Positions 15,288 through 23,317 of a stretch of DNA of 38,389 nt are shown here, piece after piece. Below the pieces are notes generated by a model, which saw only the letters and a list, made by a program, of their open reading frames with translations, ran no database searches and was not told the origin of the DNA. The stretch is from [Flexibacter] sp. ATCC 35208. Its GTDB lineage: Bacteria; Bacteroidota; Bacteroidia; Chitinophagales; Chitinophagaceae. The stretch's first letter is position 1. Each line of letters starts with the position of its first letter. Position numbers and translations under genes: made by a program. Where the stretch lies: positions 83,112 through 121,500 of the forward strand of contig NZ_MTKN01000022.1 of NCBI RefSeq assembly GCF_001975825.1. Direction: 5' to 3'.

Positions 15288-16639
15288 AGTGCCGTTTCCC
15301 ACATGGTCTTCACCACCGCATCCAGCGATACCTTGGCCAGTTCAGGGTTACTCTGTAAAGCTAACTGCGAAGCAGTAATAGCCTTAATCGCCCCCATGGT
15401 ATTCCGCTCAATACAAGGTATCTGTACCAAACCGCCAATCGGATCACAGGTAAGCCCCAGATGGTGCTCCATAGCTATTTCCGCAGCCATCAATACCTGC
15501 CGCTGAGAGCCTCCAAGACACTCTGTCAATGCTGCTGCTGCCATTGCAGAAGAGACGCCAATTTCTGCCTGACAACCACCCATGGCCGCTGAGATAGTAG
15601 AACGTTTTTTGAAAATACTACCTATTTCGGAAGCAGTAAGTATAAACTGAAGGATTTTGTCTTCAGAATAGCCATCACAAAAAATAATGAAGTATTGCAA
15701 CACAGCTGGAATTACCCCTGCTGCACCATTCGTAGGTGCTGTCACCACACGGCCAAAGGACGCATTTTCCTCATTCACCGCCAGCGCAAAACAGCTCACC
15801 CAGTCAAGCGTATAAGCAAAATGGTTACCACCCTGACGGATGGCCATCATCCAACTATCGTAATCAGTATAGGTATTACCTTTTAGCAATTTCTTATTCA
15901 GCGCAGCAGCTCTGCGGGCTACGCGCAATCCACCGGGAAGTTCGCCGGCGGTATGAATGCCACGGTAAGTGCATTCTTTCATAACCCGCCATATATTCAG
16001 CACCCCTTCCCGGGTAGCTGCTTCCGATCTCCAGGCGAGTTCATTCTCCATGACCAGTTCAGAAATGGAATATCCCGTCTTGATACAAAACTGCAACAAC
16101 TGACGGGCTGTATCGATAGGGAAAGGCAGATCCACCTGCGAAGCAGCGCCTGCCACCTCTCCTTCTTTCACTACAAAGCCACCTCCAATAGAATAATAAG
16201 TAGCTGCCTGCTGACCGCCATCTTCAAAAGTGACTAAGAAAGTAAGTGCGTTGGGATGAAAAGGGAGCGATTCTTCGTAGAGGAAGCTAATATCTTCCAA
16301 TGGGTCGAATGCGACTAATTTTTCACCACCCAGCAACATGGTTTTGCTGCGGCGGATGTCGTCCGTTTTCTCATTGATCTTATTGACATCGAAGGTTACG
16401 GGATCATCGCCACAAAGTCCCAGCTGTACAGCAATGTCAGTACCATGCCCATGACCGGTTTTAGCCAGGGAACCATACAATAAAACGCTTACATGCTGTA
16501 CTTCGGAAATTGTCCGGCCTGCTTTTTTCAGTTCGGCAAGGAATTGTAATGCAGCCCGCCAGGGGCCTAAAGTGTGAGAGCTGGAAGGACCGACGCCTAT
16601 TTTGAAAATATCAAAAACGGATATGCATTCGTGTGCCAC
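15209..16639 (-). CDS. sdaA: L-serine ammonia-lyase (iron-sulfur type, single chain)
   Basis: Deaminates L-serine to pyruvate and ammonia using a [4Fe-4S] cluster. Beta and alpha domains are in one chain of about 476 residues. The N-terminus has the hallmark [21 protein letters not shown]. Cysteines in [11 protein letters not shown] and [16 protein letters not shown] are the expected cluster ligands. The C-terminus reads [21 protein letters not shown]. The start is uncertain: no ATG lies near. GTG at 16639 (MAHECISV) is preferred because a -7 element at 16655-16662 overlaps the other candidate, TTG 16657. The 3' end is duplicated downstream. Confidence 0.93.
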   Translation of the reverse strand: [476 protein letters not shown]

Positions 16640-16654
16640 TAGTAGTAATTTCAC

Positions 16655-16662
16655 CAAAATTA
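16655..16662 (-). promoter_or_regulatory. -7 element TAATTTTG of sdaA
   Basis: Exact TAnnTTTG on the minus strand, 15 bases before the GTG at 16639. It argues against a start at or above 16654. Confidence 0.5.
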
Positions 16663-16676
16663 ATGCATTCCTACAA

Positions 16677-17162
16677 TCATTTAAAATCTACTAGTTGTAC
16701 GGTGCACACCAGTACGGTATTAGCGGGAATAATACTGCCTACGGATACGTCGCCAAATCCAAGGCGGCTGGGTATGATCATGAAGATAGTGCCGCCTTTG
16801 CCTATTTTGCGAAGACCAATCTGCCAGCCGGCGATGTGATCTTTTAGCTGGCGGCCGTCGAAGTCGGTAGAACCGAAACTGGCATCCAGCAGCGTGTCTT
16901 GCAGGTTGCTACGGGTATAAATGAGGGTAGGTATATTATTGAGGTTCATTATTTGAGTAGAGTCACCCATATCCATGATTTTGTAGTACAAGCCATTGGA
17001 GTCTCTTTTCATGGTCAGGCCATGAGTGGAAATATAAGATTGTATAGCATATTCCTGTGAGCCAATACTGGATGGATCATTGGAATATATATCATCGTCT
17101 GCCGACGCAGAACAGGCAGATAGGCACAGTAAGAAAAGTATAGATTGTAAAAATATCTTCAT
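16677..17162 (-). CDS. FKBP-type peptidyl-prolyl isomerase-like lipoprotein
   Basis: 161 residues. A lipoprotein signal (MKIFLQSILFLLCLSAC) has a lipobox LSAC with Cys17, so it should be lipidated and periplasm-facing or on the outer membrane. The C-terminal half is FKBP-like: LKDHIAGWQIGLRKIGKGG, then IPSRLGFGDVSVGSIIPAN and TVLVCTVQLVDFK. FKBPs isomerise Xaa-Pro bonds and assist folding. The N-terminal part (residues 20-80) is a variable spacer. It ends just upstream of sdaA on the same strand, but sdaA seems to have its own promoter. Confidence 0.88.
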   Translation of the reverse strand: MKIFLQSILFLLCLSACSASADDDIYSNDPSSIGSQEYAIQSYISTHGLTMKRDSNGLYYKIMDMGDSTQIMNLNNIPTLIYTRSNLQDTLLDASFGSTDFDGRQLKDHIAGWQIGLRKIGKGGTIFMIIPSRLGFGDVSVGSIIPANTVLVCTVQLVDFK

Positions 17163-17187
17163 GTTTATATAACGGCATATGCTTATG

Positions 17188-17195
17188 CAAAGTTA
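17188..17195 (-). promoter_or_regulatory. -7 element TAACTTTG of the FKBP lipoprotein gene
   Basis: Exact TAnnTTTG on the minus strand, 25 bases before the ATG at 17162. Confidence 0.55.
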
Positions 17196-17314
17196 CAAAG
17201 CCTGTCGGTAAAAGATGACCCGGTATCGACGAAATATACCCACCGGCAGCTGAAAATATGCTATAAGGGTATAAATATCCGGCAAATGTCTAAAGAGTAT
17301 AAAACAACTTTTTT

Positions 17315-18100
17315 ATGATTTATTTTAAGCCTGACACAAATCAATTGCAAGCGATTGCAACGCTAAACCGTAAAAAGTATACTACTGCAGCACCATTTCC
17401 TCACATTTATCTTGATAATGTATTTCCAGATCTGGCATTAGAAACAATTCTGGAAGAGTTTCCCACCACCAAACAGGCCCACTGGCAGCAGTTTAATAAT
17501 AACAAAGAAGTAAAACTCGCAGCGAAAAATGAACAGGATTTCGGGGATTTTACCCGGCATTTTATTCATATGCTCAATTCAAGATCTTTTATTGATTTTT
17601 TAGAAACCCTCACAGGCATCCCCGGATTATTGCCCGACCCATACCTGGAAGGAGGTGGCCTCCATATGATTAAACGTGGTGGTATGTTGAAAGTGCATGC
17701 AGACTTTAACAAGCATCCTAATACCGGGCTTGACAGAAGATTGAATGTGCTTATTTATTTAAATAAGGAATGGGAAGAATCCTATGGAGGGCATTTGGAG
17801 TTGTGGGACAAGGATATGGAAAAGTCAATGGTAAAGATCCTGCCTTTATATAACAGGATGGCTATCTTTTCAACGACTTCGCATTCCTATCATGGACATC
17901 CTGATCCGTTAATGTGTCCTGAAAACCGTACCCGAAAATCAATAGCATTATATTATTATACCAATGGCAGGCCATTAGAAGAAACTACTGCGAGCCATAG
18001 CACCATATTTAAATTAAGAAAAGAAGATGCTAAAAGTACTTTGAAGCAAACATTAAGAGACTGGGTACCGCCGGTTTTATTGAGAACTTTTTCCAGGTAA
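17315..18100 (+). CDS. 2OG-Fe(II) oxygenase (prolyl-4-hydroxylase-like)
   Basis: 261 residues. The double-stranded beta-helix iron site is visible: HAD at residues 128-130 (MLKVHADFN), a distal His at 193 or 195 (SHSYHGHPDP), and an Arg in RKSIALYYYT that would bind 2-oxoglutarate. RRLNVLIYLNKEWEESYGGH is typical of the P4Hc-like branch. Such enzymes hydroxylate proteins or small molecules; the substrate is not evident. No signal peptide, so cytosolic. It stands alone between two minus-strand genes, so there is no operon clue. No clear -7 element was found in the spacer (17196-17314). Confidence 0.88.
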   Translation: MIYFKPDTNQLQAIATLNRKKYTTAAPFPHIYLDNVFPDLALETILEEFPTTKQAHWQQFNNNKEVKLAAKNEQDFGDFTRHFIHMLNSRSFIDFLETLTGIPGLLPDPYLEGGGLHMIKRGGMLKVHADFNKHPNTGLDRRLNVLIYLNKEWEESYGGHLELWDKDMEKSMVKILPLYNRMAIFSTTSHSYHGHPDPLMCPENRTRKSIALYYYTNGRPLEETTASHSTIFKLRKEDAKSTLKQTLRDWVPPVLLRTFSR

Positions 18101-18110
18101 AAGATTTACT

Positions 18111-18147
18111 GTAGCACTGCTGTCGCCTGCGATCAAAGCAGTGCTAC
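18111..18147. terminator. Hairpin between convergent genes
   Basis: An 11-bp perfect stem GTAGCACTGCT / AGCAGTGCTAC with a 15-nt loop, just after the 2OG oxygenase stop. The following sequence is only moderately T-rich. Confidence 0.6.
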
Positions 18148-18226
18148 ATCTTATTCTCTTGTTAAGAATTACGTTCTCGTCTTAAATAATACGACCATTT
18201 ATCCCCTCCTTAAACTGTGCTACAAT

Positions 18227-19537
18227 CTATTTCCTTCTTAAATTATAAAACAAGGATACCCGAACGCCTATCCACGTATTTAATTCATAATAGTCCCCAT
18301 TCCCGCCAATCTTCGCATTATAGACAGGAGTACCATATCCATAATAATGTGTTTCCATATTCACCTTATTCACAGTTGAATCATTCGACTTTTTCAATGT
18401 TGAATAATTCACTTCCACCTGCAGATTCAAACGAGGGCGGACCGTCTTCGACCACGACACACCGTAAGAATTCATCCGTTCGCGCAACATTCCTCCCTGC
18501 GGCATCGTATCTATAGATTTCCTTGATAGCGCACCAGTGGTAAACTCTGCATGCAATGCAGTATATTCATCCAGCGGGAAACGCACACCAGCTCCATATC
18601 TGAACCGCATTCCTCTGGAAGCAACGCCCAATGTTGCGATACCATAAAAATACTGTATGCCGGCCTTCACACTGGCATTGAGATATACAATGTCATTTGC
18701 AGTAAGTCCTGCTTCAGCCAGCGGCGGCGCCCACAAATGTGGTAGCACAACATGTCGTCTTTCGTTTTTCGGCGAAGCTTCTTTTGTGTCACTCACTTTC
18801 CGCTCATTGATTACCATATGCCGTGGTTTCACATATGGTGCAGTCGGTGACGGTGTGATGTTGTAATCAACATGAATCGGGCTTAAAACATAAGCCGGAT
18901 AACCAGGTATCATCGGGCTTTCAGCAGGTGTCGATACACTTTTAGCAGCTATCGACTCACCTATCGTAACTACCTCCCTGCTTTTCGAAATGACCAACTC
19001 ACTTTTCACAACTACCACCCTCTTTTTCACAGTTCCTGTCTCACTTTTCGCAACTATCACTCCCCTTTTCACAGTTCCCGATTCATTTTTCGCACCTCCA
19101 GCCCCCCTTTGCATACCTCTCGCCTCCCTTTTCACAGCCCCAGACAATGCTTCCCGGGGCATCCCATTAGCTGTAGACTTCCCCCCTTGCCCTCCATTCA
19201 CCTTCTTCACAGGCTTATAATCCGTAAATAAAATATGATCCCCCAATATCTTATACTCCAACCCCACTTGCTGCTGCACCTCCCTCATCACATCCTCGAG
19301 CTTCCATTTTCCAGCTTTCAGATGTACACTTTTCTTCAACGACTTATTCTGCATATTCAATGAATACTCCACCCCCGTCTGGGCAACTATCGCCTTTGCC
19401 AGCTCAGGTATATCCATCGAGGGTTGGGTAATAGTAATAACACGTTGAGTTAATTGGGCATACAACGGCAGATTGGACAGGATCATTACAGTACAGTATA
19501 GCAGGAAGTTACTATTCTGCTTCAATAGATATTTCAT
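18227..19537 (-). CDS. STN-domain protein with C-terminal outer-membrane barrel
   Basis: 436 residues. Signal peptide MKYLLKQNSNFLLYCTVMILSNLPLYA. Residues about 30-105 match a secretin/TonB N-terminal (STN) domain (ITQPSMDIPELAKAIVAQTG, GKWKLEDVMREVQQQVG, YKILGDHILF). Then comes a basic, Ser/Thr/Val-rich linker containing three 14-residue repeats (150-191). The last about 160 residues look like barrel strands (VYLNASVKAGIQYFYGIATL, RFRYGAGVRF, GVRVSLFYNLRRK). STN domains usually couple outer-membrane proteins to FecR-type anti-sigma factors. Its start overlaps the end of a remnant that seems to join sigma and anti-sigma fragments, so it was probably once part of a cell-surface signalling operon. 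The function is unknown. Confidence 0.8.
   Translation of the reverse strand: MKYLLKQNSNFLLYCTVMILSNLPLYAQLTQRVITITQPSMDIPELAKAIVAQTGVEYSLNMQNKSLKKSVHLKAGKWKLEDVMREVQQQVGLEYKILGDHILFTDYKPVKKVNGGQGGKSTANGMPREALSGAVKREARGMQRGAGGAKNESGTVKRGVIVAKSETGTVKKRVVVVKSELVISKSREVVTIGESIAAKSVSTPAESPMIPGYPAYVLSPIHVDYNITPSPTAPYVKPRHMVINERKVSDTKEASPKNERRHVVLPHLWAPPLAEAGLTANDIVYLNASVKAGIQYFYGIATLGVASRGMRFRYGAGVRFPLDEYTALHAEFTTGALSRKSIDTMPQGGMLRERMNSYGVSWSKTVRPRLNLQVEVNYSTLKKSNDSTVNKVNMETHYYGYGTPVYNAKIGGNGDYYELNTWIGVRVSLFYNLRRK
18965..19090 (-). repeat. Three 42-nt (14-residue) coding repeats in the STN protein
   Basis: Units KNESGTVKRGVIVA, KSETGTVKKRVVVV and KSELVISKSREVVT lie at residues 150-191. A fourth, more degenerate copy may precede them (AVKREARGMQRGAGGA). 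Confidence 0.7.
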
Positions 19538-19763
19538 CAGAATTCAGGTAAGTATAATTTAAATTAAGTGTAGAAATAATAACATCCGGCACATACTCCA
19601 ACCGCTTATTGTCAAACACACTGGAAATCCGGAGCCGTGCAAGGTCGGCATCTTTTGCATCGTCGCTATCTCTCAGAATAGTGTAAGCATATCGGTATAA
19701 TACCTCAAAATATTCGTTGAAGTAAACTGCTAGTACATCTGTATTGGTAATAATTGCTTTCAA
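19512..19763 (-). pseudogene. Remnant joining an ECF sigma factor start to a FecR-like end
   Basis: An 83-codon frame with only a TTG start. Residues 13-39 (YFNEYFEVLYRYAYTILRD followed by SDDAKDA) read like region 2 of an ECF sigma factor, where a full protein would continue with a VFxxLW segment. Instead it switches to RISSVFDNKRLEYVPDVIIS and on to a stop, which resembles the C-terminal domain of FecR-type anti-sigma factors (F-x-N-x-x-L-x-x-V). I infer a large in-frame deletion that fused the two genes and removed the sigma domains needed for activity. The end overlaps the STN gene by 26 bases, as intact fecR-type genes may do. Either a dead gene or a tiny fusion peptide. Confidence 0.6.
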
Positions 19764-20027
19764 TTGCGAAAGTGGGTAATTGTATCTGATAGATAGACAA
19801 CTGTGGGCCAGGTATACCCTTATAAAAACAAATATAACCTTACAAAACCAATCATACCTTCATAAAAACCACCCATACCCTCATAAAAAGAAGCCACACA
19901 CAAAACAAAGAAGCCCACACCACCCATACCTTCATAACACCAACCCTATCTTCACAAAAACCTCCAAACCCTCCCCCCATAAAACACCCATCCCCCTCCC
20001 AAAACCACCTTCTCCCCATAAAAAAAA
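19764..20027. repeat. C/A-rich degenerate repeats, 20-21-nt period, downstream of groEL
   Basis: No gene is credible here. Units of the form (C/T)ATACC-(T/C)TCATAAAAA start at about 19813, 19833, 19853, 19874, 19925 and 19946. The motif CATAAAAAGAAGCC at 19882-19895 resembles the groEL terminator's T-run and stem (20017-20033), suggesting that terminator pieces were copied. Cytosine is nearly absent on the minus strand. Confidence 0.6.
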
Positions 20028-20057
20028 GAAGCCGCCTCAATTAAATGAGACAGCTTC
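20020..20057 (-). terminator. groESL terminator
   Basis: On the minus strand GAAGCTGTCTCA pairs with TGAGGCGGCTTC (two G-U pairs in RNA) across a 6-nt loop, followed by T8. Confidence 0.9.
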
Positions 20058-20080
20058 CTCTTTATAATTAATTACCAATA

Positions 20081-21715
20081 TTAGTAATCCATACCCATAC
20101 CGTGACCACCTGGCATTGCAGGAGCTGCGGATTTAGGCTCTGGCTTATCTGCAATCACACACTCAGTGGTCAGCAGCATACCAGCAATAGACGCAGCATT
20201 TTCCAGTGCTATACGAGTCACCTTAGCAGGGTCGATTACACCAGCAGCCAGCAGGTTTTCGTAAACTTCAGTACGAGCGTTGAAGCCAAAGTCACCTTTA
20301 CCTTCTTTCACTTTCTGAACTACGATAGAACCTTCGATACCTGCGTTAGCAGTGATCTGACGCAGAGGCTCTTCAATCGCACGTTTAACGATTGCGATAC
20401 CAGTCTGCTCATCTTCGTTCTCTACTTTCAGGCTTTCCAGAGACTCGATAGCGCGGATGTAAGCAACACCACCACCTGGTACGATACCTTCTTCAACAGC
20501 CGCACGGGTAGCATGCAGTGCATCGTCAACACGGTCTTTCTTCTCTTTCATCTCAACTTCGGTAGCAGCACCTACGTACAGTACAGCAACACCGCCGCTC
20601 AGCTTAGCCAGACGTTCCTGCAGTTTTTCACGATCATAGTCAGAAGTAGTTACTTCGATCTGAGCTTTGATCTGATTGATGCGAGCCTGGATAGCTTCTT
20701 TTTCGCCTCTACCACCTACAACGGTAGTATTGTCTTTATCGATAGTTACGGATTCTGCACGACCGAGGTAGCTCAGGTCAGCATTTTCCAGCTTGTAACC
20801 TTGTTCTTCGCTGATTACGATACCACCGGTCAGGGTAGCGATATCCTGCAGCATTTCTTTTCTTCTGTCACCGAAACCAGGAGCTTTTACAGCAGCTACT
20901 TTCAGCTGACCACGCAGTTTGTTTACAACCAGGGTAGCCAGTGCTTCACCTTCCAGGTCTTCAGAGATGATCAGCAGTTGCTGGCCGTTCTGAACGATTT
21001 TTTCCAGGATGTGCAGGATGTCCTTCAGGGTGCTGATCTTTTTGTCGTAGATCAGGATGTAAGGATTCTGCAGCTCAGCGTGCATTTTCTCGCTGTTGGT
21101 GATGAAATATGGAGACAGATAACCACGGTCAAACTGCATACCTTCTACTACTTCTACAGTAGTGTCAGTACCTTTCGCTTCTTCTACAGTGATTACACCG
21201 TCTTTGGTTACTTTGCTCATTGCTTCAGCGATCAGTTTACCAATGGTAAAGTCGTTGTTTGCAGAGATAGCAGCAACCTGCTCGATTTTCTGAATGTCGT
21301 TACCAACTTTTTCAGACTGACCTGCCAGGTTCTCAACGATAGCCTTAACAGCCTTGTCGATACCACGTTTAAGATCCATTGGGTTTGCACCAGCAGCTAC
21401 GTTCTTCAGACCTTCGCTGATGATTGCCTGAGCCAGAACGGTTGCAGTAGTCGTACCATCACCGGCAATATCTGCGGTTTTAGAGGCAACTTCCTTTACC
21501 ATTTGGGCACCCATGTTCTCAATTGGGTCTTCCAGTTCAATTTCTTTAGCCACGGTCACACCGTCTTTAGTCAGACCAGGTGCGCCAAACTTTTTCTCAA
21601 TAACAACGTTACGACCTTTTGGGCCCAGGGTTACTTTAACAGCATCTGCCAGAATATCAACGCCCTTCTTCATTTTGTTGCGGGCTTCGATGTTAAAGAA
21701 TATTTGCTTTGCCAT
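20081..21715 (-). CDS. groEL: Chaperonin GroEL (Hsp60)
   Basis: ATP-driven folding chamber that works with GroES in the cytosol. 544 residues, the normal length. Diagnostic segments: KVTLGPKGRNVVIEKKFGAP, the ATP loop GDGTTTATVLAQ, VKAPGFGDRRKEML, AAVEEGIVPGGGVAY, and the Gly/Met-rich tail PGGHGMGMDY. It follows groES by 55 bases on the same strand, forming the standard groESL operon, and ends at a strong terminator. The complementary strand is also open for 544 codons; this is a coding-frame shadow. Confidence 0.99.
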   Translation of the reverse strand: MAKQIFFNIEARNKMKKGVDILADAVKVTLGPKGRNVVIEKKFGAPGLTKDGVTVAKEIELEDPIENMGAQMVKEVASKTADIAGDGTTTATVLAQAIISEGLKNVAAGANPMDLKRGIDKAVKAIVENLAGQSEKVGNDIQKIEQVAAISANNDFTIGKLIAEAMSKVTKDGVITVEEAKGTDTTVEVVEGMQFDRGYLSPYFITNSEKMHAELQNPYILIYDKKISTLKDILHILEKIVQNGQQLLIISEDLEGEALATLVVNKLRGQLKVAAVKAPGFGDRRKEMLQDIATLTGGIVISEEQGYKLENADLSYLGRAESVTIDKDNTTVVGGRGEKEAIQARINQIKAQIEVTTSDYDREKLQERLAKLSGGVAVLYVGAATEVEMKEKKDRVDDALHATRAAVEEGIVPGGGVAYIRAIESLESLKVENEDEQTGIAIVKRAIEEPLRQITANAGIEGSIVVQKVKEGKGDFGFNARTEVYENLLAAGVIDPAKVTRIALENAASIAGMLLTTECVIADKPEPKSAAPAMPGGHGMGMDY

Positions 21716-21770
21716 AATAGCTTTGAATTTTTTTAAATTTTACGGATTGTTTTGTGTGTGCGCCAATTGA

Positions 21771-22052
21771 TTAAACAATTGCTAAAATGTCAGACTCACG
21801 CATGATTAAGTAATCGCCACCTTCAATACTGATCTCTGTACCGGAATATTTACCATACAGTACAGTATCACCTACTTTCACAGTTACCGGCTCATCTTTT
21901 TTACCGGGACCAGCCGCTACTACAGTACCTCTCTGTGGTTTTTCTTTCGCAGTATCCGGGATGATGATACCACCAGCGGTCTTTTCTTCTGCTGCTGCGG
22001 GTTTCACAATCACCCTGTCAGCTAAGGGTTTAATACTTAAATCTTTTGCCAT
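21771..22052 (-). CDS. groES: Co-chaperonin GroES (Hsp10)
   Basis: Heptameric lid of the GroEL chamber. 93 residues: MAKDLSIKPLADRVIVKP start, mobile-loop region EEKTAGGIIIPDTAKEKPQ, KVGDTVLYGKYSGTEI, and end DYLIMRESDILAIV. I chose ATG 22052 because the 53 in-frame codons above it are not GroES-like. It is the first gene of the groESL operon. There is no CIRCE element and no exact TAnnTTTG upstream. Instead a repeated CTGACAAAA element lies about 120-155 bases upstream of the start. Confidence 0.98.
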   Translation of the reverse strand: MAKDLSIKPLADRVIVKPAAAEEKTAGGIIIPDTAKEKPQRGTVVAAGPGKKDEPVTVKVGDTVLYGKYSGTEISIEGGDYLIMRESDILAIV

Positions 22053-22169
22053 ATAATTATACTTTTTAAAAAGATAAGATGATTTTCTGACCATTGATCC
22101 TCGATAATTGTGCCAAGGCCCCGATCGGGTCATTTTTTCAGGAACACCTGCTTTTCTTCCCATGCAGGC

Positions 22170-22208
22170 CTGACAAAAATGCCAATTTTTCAGCAAAAAC
22201 TGACAAAA
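22170..22208. promoter_or_regulatory. Repeated CTGACAAAA element upstream of groESL
   Basis: CTGACAAAAAT (22170-22180) is followed by ATTTTTCAG (22185-22193), an imperfect inverted repeat, and then a second CTGACAAAA (22200-22208). On the groES strand this gives two direct TTTTGTCAG copies. It is a candidate heat-shock promoter or operator. The role is inference. Confidence 0.4.
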
Positions 22209-22339
22209 CATTCTAAAATGTGAGTAACTACCAGATTAAAAGCCTGTTAGCCTGCCTGAAGTTAACCACCTTTTTACTCGCCCTATCAGACTGTTACGTA
22301 AAATGTACCCCCCTCTGTTCGATTACCCCTTTTTTTACA

Positions 22340-22347
22340 TAGCTTTG
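22340..22347 (+). promoter_or_regulatory. -7 element TAGCTTTG of nusB
   Basis: Exact TAnnTTTG, 27 bases before ATG 22375. It lies downstream of the longer-frame ATG at 22303 and so supports the shorter start. Confidence 0.55.
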
Positions 22348-22374
22348 CGCCCTCATACAGTTCTTGATTATAAG

Positions 22375-23304
22375 ATGATTAGCAGAAGAAATATCCGGGT
22401 AAAGGTCATGCAAACCCTTTATGCCCTGGAAACGATGGAGCCAGGTACTATTAAGCCAGGTACGGCTACCAGCTTACTGAACGAGAAGTTGGACCAGACC
22501 AGTCAGATCTTTACCTATTTACTATATTGCCTTACTCAGGTAGCGCAATATGCGGAAATAGACGCACAACAACGTGCTTCTAAACATCTTCCCTCAGCCG
22601 AAGACCTGACCGTAAACACCAAAATTGCAGGCAACGAGTTCATTTTCCAGATTATTAATGATAAAGGATTCCAGGTAAACCTGGAAACCGGGAAGCTCAA
22701 ACTCATTCCGGAACAGGATATGCTGCGTAAGCTATATCACATCCTGGTAGCTTCTGAAATCTATCAGACTTATATCCAGGAACCTTCCCGCGATAAAAAG
22801 GTTGAAAGAGAAATTATCGAGTACATCTATAAGGAAATACTTAGCAAAGAGGAACTTTTCCTTCAGCACATGGAAGATACCTTCCTGCACTGGGGCGACG
22901 ACGCAGAGATGATGTCCCTGCTCATTGCTAACTACATGCACAAACCTCACCTGTTCAACTTCCTTCAGCTCATCAGCAGAGAAAAACTGGAATATGCCAA
23001 AGAACTCCTGCTGACCGTACTGGACAAGAAGGATTATTGCCTTGAACTCATCAAGCCAAAATTGCAGAACTGGGATCCTGAGCGTATTGCCGCTGTCGAT
23101 ATGCTGCTGATGGAAATGGGCGTGTGCGAATTCCTCTTCTTCCCAACTATTCCTACCAAGGTAACAATCAACGAATATATTGATCTGGCCAAAGCCTACA
23201 GTACGCCACAAAGCGGACAGTTCGTAAACGGCATACTGGACAATATCCTGAAAGACCTGGATGCGGCTCACCAGATAAAGAAAATAGACCGTAACAAAAA
23301 ATAA
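22375..23304 (+). CDS. nusB: Transcription antitermination factor NusB (long Bacteroidota form)
   Basis: RNA-binding partner of NusE in rRNA antitermination. 309 residues, about twice the E. coli length, as usual in Bacteroidota. The NusB start MISRRNIRVKVMQTLYALE (the RxxxRxxxxQxLYA pattern) is at residues 1-19. A long helical insert (about 40-195) follows, then the canonical C-terminal NusB half: KLQNWDPERIAAVDMLLMEM, PTKVTINEYIDLAKAYSTPQ, SGQFVNGILDNIL. I chose ATG 22375 on promoter position and family start. A DUF1573 lipoprotein gene, yajC and coaE follow on the same strand, with their own signals in part. Confidence 0.94.
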   Translation: MISRRNIRVKVMQTLYALETMEPGTIKPGTATSLLNEKLDQTSQIFTYLLYCLTQVAQYAEIDAQQRASKHLPSAEDLTVNTKIAGNEFIFQIINDKGFQVNLETGKLKLIPEQDMLRKLYHILVASEIYQTYIQEPSRDKKVEREIIEYIYKEILSKEELFLQHMEDTFLHWGDDAEMMSLLIANYMHKPHLFNFLQLISREKLEYAKELLLTVLDKKDYCLELIKPKLQNWDPERIAAVDMLLMEMGVCEFLFFPTIPTKVTINEYIDLAKAYSTPQSGQFVNGILDNILKDLDAAHQIKKIDRNKK

Positions 23305-23305
23305 C

Positions 23306-23313
23306 TAATTTTG
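23306..23313 (+). promoter_or_regulatory. -7 element TAATTTTG directly before the DUF1573 gene
   Basis: Exact TAnnTTTG ending four bases before ATG 23318, just after the nusB stop. If used, the transcript would be leaderless. Read-through from nusB is also possible. Confidence 0.45.
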
Positions 23314-23317
23314 ACCT

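Larger units (their letters stand above)
22053..22374. other. 322-bp divergent spacer groES / nusB
   Basis: No gene is seen. It contains the nusB -7 element (22340-22347), a 10-bp palindrome CCCGATCGGG (22120-22129) in the presumed groES leader, and the repeated CTGACAAAA element (22170-22208). Confidence 0.6.

Noticed and set aside
19780..20067. 95-codon plus-strand frame, His/Pro/Lys-rich
   Set aside because: It is the translation of the C/A-rich repeats and runs into the groESL terminator.
20102..21736. 544-codon open frame antisense to groEL
   Set aside because: It mirrors groEL codon structure, is rich in Phe, Ser and Thr without any domain, and groEL on the other strand is unmistakable.
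22120..22129. CCCGATCGGG palindrome as groES operator
   Set aside because: Short and within the presumed leader; no second copy, so not called separately.
22053..22211. N-terminal extension of groES
   Set aside because: GroES normally starts MAKDLSIKPL-like; the extra codons cover the control region.
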